64,000 nt of DNA from Clostridia bacterium. GTDB lineage: Bacteria > Bacillota > Clostridia > Christensenellales > Borkfalkiaceae. Both the position numbers and the translations under genes were made by a program. The DNA is taken from NCBI GenBank assembly GCA_017463145.1, contig JAFTPR010000001.1, forward strand, positions 1 to 64,000, in the 5' to 3' direction. The first letter of the stretch is position 1. Every line of letters starts with the position of its first letter. Below the pieces are notes generated by a model that was not told the origin of the DNA, searched no databases, and worked only from the letters and a program-made list of their open reading frames with translations. This document shows positions 59,563-64,000 of this stretch, in pieces.

Positions 59563-60585
59563 TCAGTATAAAGAACCTGCGTTGACTATGGGCTGCGCGT
59601 CGTGGTTGCCGCAAAGCACCACCAAAAGATTGGATACCATCGCCGCTTTTCTCTCCTCGTCAAGATTGACAAGTCCACCCTCGTTTAAGCGTTCGAGCGC
59701 CATCTCTACCATGCCGACTGCACCGTCTACAATCATCTTTCTAGCGTCGATAATGGCAGAGGCTTGTTGACGTTGCAGCATTACCGCGGCAATTTCGGGC
59801 GCATACGCAAGGTAGGTGATTCGTGCTTCGATAATTTCGATACCCGCCTCGTCCACGCGTTTTTGTATCTCGTCGCGGATGCGCGCCGCCACTACTTCGC
59901 TCGAACCGCGCAGGCTGCCGTCATCTTCAATTCCGTCACCCGTTGTGTCTACGCCGGGCGCTACGTCGTAGGGGTAGATTCGCACAACGTTTCTCAATGC
60001 GCTGTCGCATTGCAAGGAAAGGTATTCTTTGTAGTTGTCTACGTTGAACACCGCTTTCGCCGTATCAACGACCCGCCACATAACCGCAATGCCGATTTCC
60101 ACGGGGTTGCCGAGGCAATCGTTTACCTTTTGACGGTTGTTGTTCAGCGTCATAATCTTCAAGGAAATCTTCTTTGACGGAATTTCAAAAGAAATATTCA
60201 AATCGTTATCCGCGCCCATTTGCGAATGTTTTCCAACGTCGCCGCTTTGGTTGAGCTTCGTTTGCGCCGCAGGGTTTACCGCTACGCAGAAAGGATTGAT
60301 TGCATAGAAGCCCTCGCCTTTGATCGTGCCTATGTATTTGCCGAACAAGGTAAGCGTAAGCGCTTCTTGCGGTTTGAGTACCCGCAAACCTGTAAGGGGA
60401 ATCCAACCAACGGACATGACGAGTATCGAAACGACGAGTATCGTCACCCAAACGGGCGTACTTACGCCGTTCGTATCCAGCACCGCCGCAACAACTATGC
60501 CTGCAACGGACAACAGTTCTACAAGTATGCCTAATAACAACGTACGCATACCGTTTTGTTTGTTTGTTAATACAATTTCTTCCAT
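59563..60585 (-). CDS. SPFH (band 7/prohibitin-like) membrane protein
   Basis: A 340-residue protein with two N-terminal hydrophobic segments (about residues 14-36 and 45-65) and then an SPFH domain: LKPQEALTLTLFGKYIGTI, KVNDCLGNPVEIGIAVMW and VVAARIRDEIQKRVDEAGIEI. The end (LERLNEGGLVNLDEERKAAM) is typical of the bacterial SPFH-Arc pair. Likely a membrane scaffold, role unknown. ATG 60585 follows GGAGGT. Confidence 0.9.
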   Translation of the reverse strand: MEEIVLTNKQNGMRTLLLGILVELLSVAGIVVAAVLDTNGVSTPVWVTILVVSILVMSVGWIPLTGLRVLKPQEALTLTLFGKYIGTIKGEGFYAINPFCVAVNPAAQTKLNQSGDVGKHSQMGADNDLNISFEIPSKKISLKIMTLNNNRQKVNDCLGNPVEIGIAVMWRVVDTAKAVFNVDNYKEYLSLQCDSALRNVVRIYPYDVAPGVDTTGDGIEDDGSLRGSSEVVAARIRDEIQKRVDEAGIEIIEARITYLAYAPEIAAVMLQRQQASAIIDARKMIVDGAVGMVEMALERLNEGGLVNLDEERKAAMVSNLLVVLCGNHDAQPIVNAGSLY

Positions 60586-60616
60586 AACCGTACCTCCATA
60601 TGGATTTGATATTAAA

Positions 60617-60645
60617 ATGATATCACAATTCCGTCCGTTTGTCAA
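60617..60645 (-). promoter_or_regulatory. Promoter of the SPFH-RHH unit
   Basis: On the - strand: TTGACA (60645-60640), 17-bp spacer, TATCAT (60622-60617). Confidence 0.8.
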
Positions 60646-60675
60646 GAGGTTTTAGGAAAAAAGTTTAAAATTTTT

Positions 60676-62562
60676 TTAAATAAGCGTTTCGTATTCGTCG
60701 TACAGTTTTTCAAGAAGCATTCGTATTTCTTCAAGACGGTTGCATTTTTCCGTCAACAGATTGAAATTGCCCGTAACCGTAGGGTCGGCAAGATCGGTGT
60801 TGAGGGAAGTTTCTTCCGTCTCCAAAGCGGCTATCTCGTCCTCAATCTTCTTTATACGCGCACGCTTGCGCGCGTCGTTTGCACGTTCTTCTTTGCTTCT
60901 GTAATAGCTGTTTTTTTGTTCGCTGTTTTGCGAAATAGACGGGGCAGGTATAGTTTGAACGGACTTTTGCGCATTTTTAAACACGGAAAAATCGTCGTAG
61001 TTTCCTTTAAATTCCGTCACTTGTCCATTTTCAATTTCAAGCACCTTGTTTGCCAATGCGTTTATAAAGTATCTGTCGTGCGAAACAAACAGTACCGTCC
61101 CGTCAAATTCTTTTAAGGCGGCTTCAAGGCTTTCTCTTGCGGGTAGATCGAGGTGATTGGTCGGTTCGTCTAAAATCAGTACGTTGCCGTTTTCACATTC
61201 AAACACGGCAAGGGCGAGCTTTGCCCGTTCACCGCCGGAAAGCATACGCACCTTTTTATCCATATCTTCCGCAACAAGCCCCGCTTGGGCAAGGATATTG
61301 CGTATTTTGGTTTGATCTGACATCACGTGACGCCCCCAAAGCTCGTACAGTACGGTATTTTCGGGGTCGAGATTGGCGTTTTCCTGATCGTAACAGGCGG
61401 TTTTGACAAATCTGCCGAAACGGATGGCGGGGTTTTTATTTTTGAGCAGCTCTTTCAAAAGCGTGGATTTCCCCGTACCATTGTCGCCGACGATTGCGCA
61501 TTTTTCCCCGCGGATAAGTGAAAAGGAAGCGTTTGTAAATAGCGTTTTTTCTCCCGCCTGTAAGGTGAGAGCGGAAACTTCCAATACGTTTTCGTACGGT
61601 TTTTCCGCATACGAAAAATGAAAGCGAGGGGGCAGGGGCGGAATGAACGGCTTTTCAATAAGCTCCATTTTCTCCAACGCTTTCATGCGCGATTGCGCCA
61701 TTTTCGTCGTGGAGGCGCGCACGAGGTTCTTATCGACGTATTCCTGCATATGCGCCCGTTCCTCTTGTTGTTTTTCGTATTCCTTTAAAAGGCGCGCGGT
61801 CTTTTCCGCTTTCAAAATTTTGTATTTGGAATAGTTGCCCTTGAATACGCAAAGTTTTTTGTTTTCGATTTCGTAGATGTGCGAAACAAGCTTGTCCAAA
61901 AAATACCGATCGTGCGAAACGGTGAGTATTGCGCCCTTGTAGGCGGCAAGGTATTCCTCCAACCAAAACAGCGTTTTTAAATCGAGGTGGTTGGTCGGCT
62001 CGTCGAGAATTAAAAGCTCGGGGTCTTCCAAAAGCAGACGGCAAAGCTTTAAGCGGGTCTTTTCCCCGCCCGACATGGTGGATATTCTTTGGTTATAAAA
62101 ATCGGCAAATCCCATACCGTTGAGCACCGTACGGATACGTATCTCAAAATTGTAGCTGTCCCGCGCGGAAATGCGTTTGTTTAAGGTTTCGTATTTTGCG
62201 GAAAGCGCTCTGTATTCTTGGGAGTTTTCCTGTGTTTTCGAGATTTGTTCTTCAATGCGGCGGAGATTTTCGATATCTTTGCTGTCCTGCGCAAAAACTT
62301 CTCGCATTTCCTCGAATACGGTGTTTTCGGAATCGTACCCGCCGTTTTGCGGCAGATATCCGATACGGATACCGTTCTTGCGGTAGATATTGCCCGCCTC
62401 TGCTTCCAATTCGCCTAAAAGTAAACGGATAAGGGTGGTCTTGCCCTCGCCGTTTGCGCCGATAAGTCCCACGCGATCCGTTTCGTTCAACGCAAAACAG
62501 ACGGACTCCAAAAGCGAGCCGCCGCAAAATCCAAAGGATACATTTTCAGCGGAAATCAGCAT
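60676..62562 (-). CDS. ABC-F family ATPase (Uup/YdiF type)
   Basis: A 628-residue soluble protein with two ABC ATPase domains and no membrane segment. Walker A is GANGEGKTT (residues 35-43) and GDNGTGKST in the second half; signatures are MSGGEKTRLKL and LSGGERAKLAL. Between them lies the charged P-site linker (KNLVRASTTKMAQSRMKAL), and the end is a coiled coil rich in Glu/Lys. ABC-F proteins act on the ribosome; the long C-terminal coil fits Uup/YdiF rather than an antibiotic-resistance type, but resistance cannot be excluded. ATG 62562 has GGAGG 7 bp before it. Confidence 0.9.
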   Translation of the reverse strand: MLISAENVSFGFCGGSLLESVCFALNETDRVGLIGANGEGKTTLIRLLLGELEAEAGNIYRKNGIRIGYLPQNGGYDSENTVFEEMREVFAQDSKDIENLRRIEEQISKTQENSQEYRALSAKYETLNKRISARDSYNFEIRIRTVLNGMGFADFYNQRISTMSGGEKTRLKLCRLLLEDPELLILDEPTNHLDLKTLFWLEEYLAAYKGAILTVSHDRYFLDKLVSHIYEIENKKLCVFKGNYSKYKILKAEKTARLLKEYEKQQEERAHMQEYVDKNLVRASTTKMAQSRMKALEKMELIEKPFIPPLPPRFHFSYAEKPYENVLEVSALTLQAGEKTLFTNASFSLIRGEKCAIVGDNGTGKSTLLKELLKNKNPAIRFGRFVKTACYDQENANLDPENTVLYELWGRHVMSDQTKIRNILAQAGLVAEDMDKKVRMLSGGERAKLALAVFECENGNVLILDEPTNHLDLPARESLEAALKEFDGTVLFVSHDRYFINALANKVLEIENGQVTEFKGNYDDFSVFKNAQKSVQTIPAPSISQNSEQKNSYYRSKEERANDARKRARIKKIEDEIAALETEETSLNTDLADPTVTGNFNLLTEKCNRLEEIRMLLEKLYDEYETLI

Positions 62563-62745
62563 AAAAAACCTCCGTATCCGCAAAATAGCGTTATGATGAA
62601 AAAAGAAAAGATGTTGCTCCGCATCCGCAAAGCGGAAGCGCAAATGGCGTACGCTTCGCCGCGGCAAGCTGCGCGTCTTACCCGAAAAATCGTTCGTTGG
62701 AAAACGACTGTTTTCGACAAATAGCGGCAGGGGGTATGCGTTGAA

Positions 62746-63621
62746 TTAAAAATCCCAAGTAGGTATGTACGCTTTCGAGGCGGACGTGTGCTCTTGCAAA
62801 AACAGTCTGTCGATTTGTAATGAAAAAGCGGTTTGCACGACGGTGTCGTATTCGCGTTTCGTAACGGGGCGGGCAAGTTCGGGAAAGTCGTCTGTTTTTC
62901 CAAAGGGTGTGAATTGGCTCATCAAACTCAAATACGTCGTGTCGGAAAGCGTGCGCTTAAACCATTTGAGTATCGATTTGGAATCGGAAACGCCGAGAGG
63001 CATAACGAGATGTCGTACGATTGTGCCCGAAAGCATTTTTCCCTCTGGCGTCATTTTTAGCGGTTTTTTCGCCATAAAGGTGATTGCCTCGCTCGCTACG
63101 TCGAAATAGTCCTCCTTGCCCAAGTACCGCTTGGAAAGGGCGGGGGAATAAAATTTCATATCGGGCAGGTAGATATCGATATATTTGTCTATGGCTTGCA
63201 ACGTTTCCGTCTTCTCGTAGCCGCCCGTATTATACACAACGGGGATACTCGGCTTGTACAGTTCAAACGCCTCAATAAGATAGGGCGTGAGATGTGTAGG
63301 CGTGACGAGGGAGATGTTGTCTGCACCGAGGTCTTCCAGCTCCTTGAAAATATCCGCAAGCTCTTTTGGGGTGATAGCTTTTCCGCGTATCCCTCTTGAA
63401 ACCTCGTAGTTTTGGCAAAACGGGCATTTGAGATTGCAACCCGAAAAAAAGATTGTTCCGCTTCCCTTAGCAAAGGAGATACACGGCTCTTCAAACGGGT
63501 GCAGATAATATTTTGCGATTTTTAAAGCGGAAACGCCGCACGCGCCTGCGCCCTTGCTTCTGTCTGCGCCGCATTCAATCGGGCAAAGCTTGCAGTTTTT
63601 TAAATCAAACTTTCCATCCAT
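62746..63621 (-). CDS. Radical SAM protein, PflA/AmmeMemoRadiSam-like
   Basis: A 291-residue radical SAM enzyme. Two early Cys-rich blocks (NCKLCPIECG and GACGVS) precede the 4Fe-4S motif GCNLKCPFCQNYEVS (Cys62, Cys66, Cys69). NTGGYEKTET and YLPDMKFYS follow. This layout matches the PflA-like branch (YgiT/AmmeMemo type) of unknown substrate. ATG 63621 lies 7 nt from the -10 box of a good promoter, so the mRNA is probably leaderless; ATG 63630 would overlap the -10 box. Confidence 0.82.
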   Translation of the reverse strand: MDGKFDLKNCKLCPIECGADRSKGAGACGVSALKIAKYYLHPFEEPCISFAKGSGTIFFSGCNLKCPFCQNYEVSRGIRGKAITPKELADIFKELEDLGADNISLVTPTHLTPYLIEAFELYKPSIPVVYNTGGYEKTETLQAIDKYIDIYLPDMKFYSPALSKRYLGKEDYFDVASEAITFMAKKPLKMTPEGKMLSGTIVRHLVMPLGVSDSKSILKWFKRTLSDTTYLSLMSQFTPFGKTDDFPELARPVTKREYDTVVQTAFSLQIDRLFLQEHTSASKAYIPTWDF

Positions 63622-63628
63622 AAATAAC

Positions 63629-63657
63629 ATTATAGCACGAAGTAAAATTTTTTGCAA
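63629..63657 (-). promoter_or_regulatory. Promoter of the radical SAM gene, leaderless arrangement
   Basis: On the - strand: TTGCAA (63657-63652), 17-bp spacer, extended -10 TGCTATAAT (TATAAT 63634-63629). The ATG begins at 63621, 7 nt downstream of the -10 box. Confidence 0.75.
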
Positions 63658-63668
63658 GCTATAATCGG

Positions 63669-63697
63669 TTGACAAAGCAGGGAAAAAGAGATATAAT
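63669..63697 (+). promoter_or_regulatory. metK promoter
   Basis: TTGACA (63669-63674), 17-bp spacer, TATAAT (63692-63697). The leader is about 35 nt, so no SAM riboswitch precedes metK. Confidence 0.9.
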
Positions 63698-63737
63698 ATA
63701 TCTCGTACGAAATAAACGAGCAAAAGAGGAAAGCAGT

Positions 63738-64000
63738 ATGAAAAAGTTTTTTACAAGCGAAAGCGTAACGGAAGGACATCCCGATAAGGTATGCGACAAT
63801 ATCTCCGACGGGATTTTGGACGCGATTCTTGCCCAAGACCCGCTTGCCCGCGCGGCAATCGAGTGCGCGGCGGCGTTCGATACGCTTTTGATTATGGGTG
63901 AAGTCACCACGACGGCGCAGATCGATTATGAGGCGATGGCGCGGAATATCATCAAAGAAATCGGTTACGATTTCGGTTCTTTTGCGTACGATAAATGCAA
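63738..64000 (+). CDS. metK: S-adenosylmethionine synthetase, 5' part
   Basis: The first 87 codons of MetK are visible before the window ends. FTSESVTEGHPDKVCDNISD carries the ATP-binding His and Asp, and IECAAAFDTLLIMGEVTT matches the next conserved block. GAGGAAA precedes ATG 63738. MetK makes SAM from methionine and ATP, the next step after MetH. It is transcribed away from the radical SAM gene. Confidence 0.95.
   Translation, partial: MKKFFTSESVTEGHPDKVCDNISDGILDAILAQDPLARAAIECAAAFDTLLIMGEVTTTAQIDYEAMARNIIKEIGYDFGSFAYDKC

Overview
The window looks like chromosome from an anaerobic, low-to-mid GC Clostridia-type Firmicute, probably an uncultured gut lineage (Christensenellales-like is a guess from style, not shown). 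Support: a Firmicutes core gene order (yicC-gmk-rpoZ-priA-def-fmt-rsmB-rlmN, later rpmB/asp23/fakA/recG), strong Shine-Dalgarno sites, near-consensus sigma-A promoters (TTGACA-17-TATAAT) before most operons, and anaerobe oxygen-defence genes (superoxide reductase, flavoprotein-rubredoxin fusion). Almost all genes are on the + strand. No transposase, integrase, CRISPR array, rRNA or phage structural gene is visible.

Layout. 1-4.4 kb: end of an unknown gene, a DUF4143 ATPase, a YegS-type lipid kinase, an RluA pseudouridine synthase, a 48-aa ORF. 4.4-7.6 kb: luxS-nitroreductase-sugar epimerase, then superoxide reductase, Hrb and rpsU. 7.6-13.7 kb: 48-bp direct repeats, an unknown gene, pcrA-ligA, then an XRE repressor facing a divergent micro-operon of tiny ORFs and a possible structured RNA. 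13.8-23.4 kb: yicC to rlmN, then a YgjV-like protein and a MATE pump where many Firmicutes carry stp-prkC-rsgA. 23.5-31.2 kb: rpmB (inverted), asp23, fakA, recG, a lone HisIE-like gene with a decayed HisI half, minD plus a MinE-like partner, and a DegV/FakB protein that could pair with FakA.

31.2-36.8 kb: two small coupled unknown genes, trmO, then metF, a separate methionine synthase activation protein and metH. 37-45 kb: an arginine operon argG-H-C-J-B-D-F covering glutamate to arginine, with an ArgR-like box at its promoter. 45-54.4 kb: aldose epimerase, DUF1653, tandem lipoproteins, an iron-sulfur protein, two transporters, an ABC half-transporter, a ketopantoate reductase-like protein and a Cu/Zn SOD without signal peptide. 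54.4-59.3 kb: lipoprotein, tRNA-Ser(UGA) with a broken duplicate of its 5' half, and next to it a restriction-modification pair (two-domain adenine methylase and HNH nuclease). 59.3-64 kb: RHH protein plus SPFH protein, ABC-F ATPase, radical SAM activase-like protein, start of metK.

The genes link into an activated-methyl set (luxS, metF, metH, activation protein, metK), an oxygen/redox set (SOR, Hrb, Cu/Zn SOD) and FakA/FakB. The observations most worth checking are: three genes apparently made as leaderless mRNAs, recurring fused terminator-promoter modules, a FUS-like Gly/Tyr tract in PcrA, the degenerate HisIE, the XRE-controlled micro-operon, the hairpin/mini-ORF before argH, and the tRNA-Ser remnant beside the restriction system.
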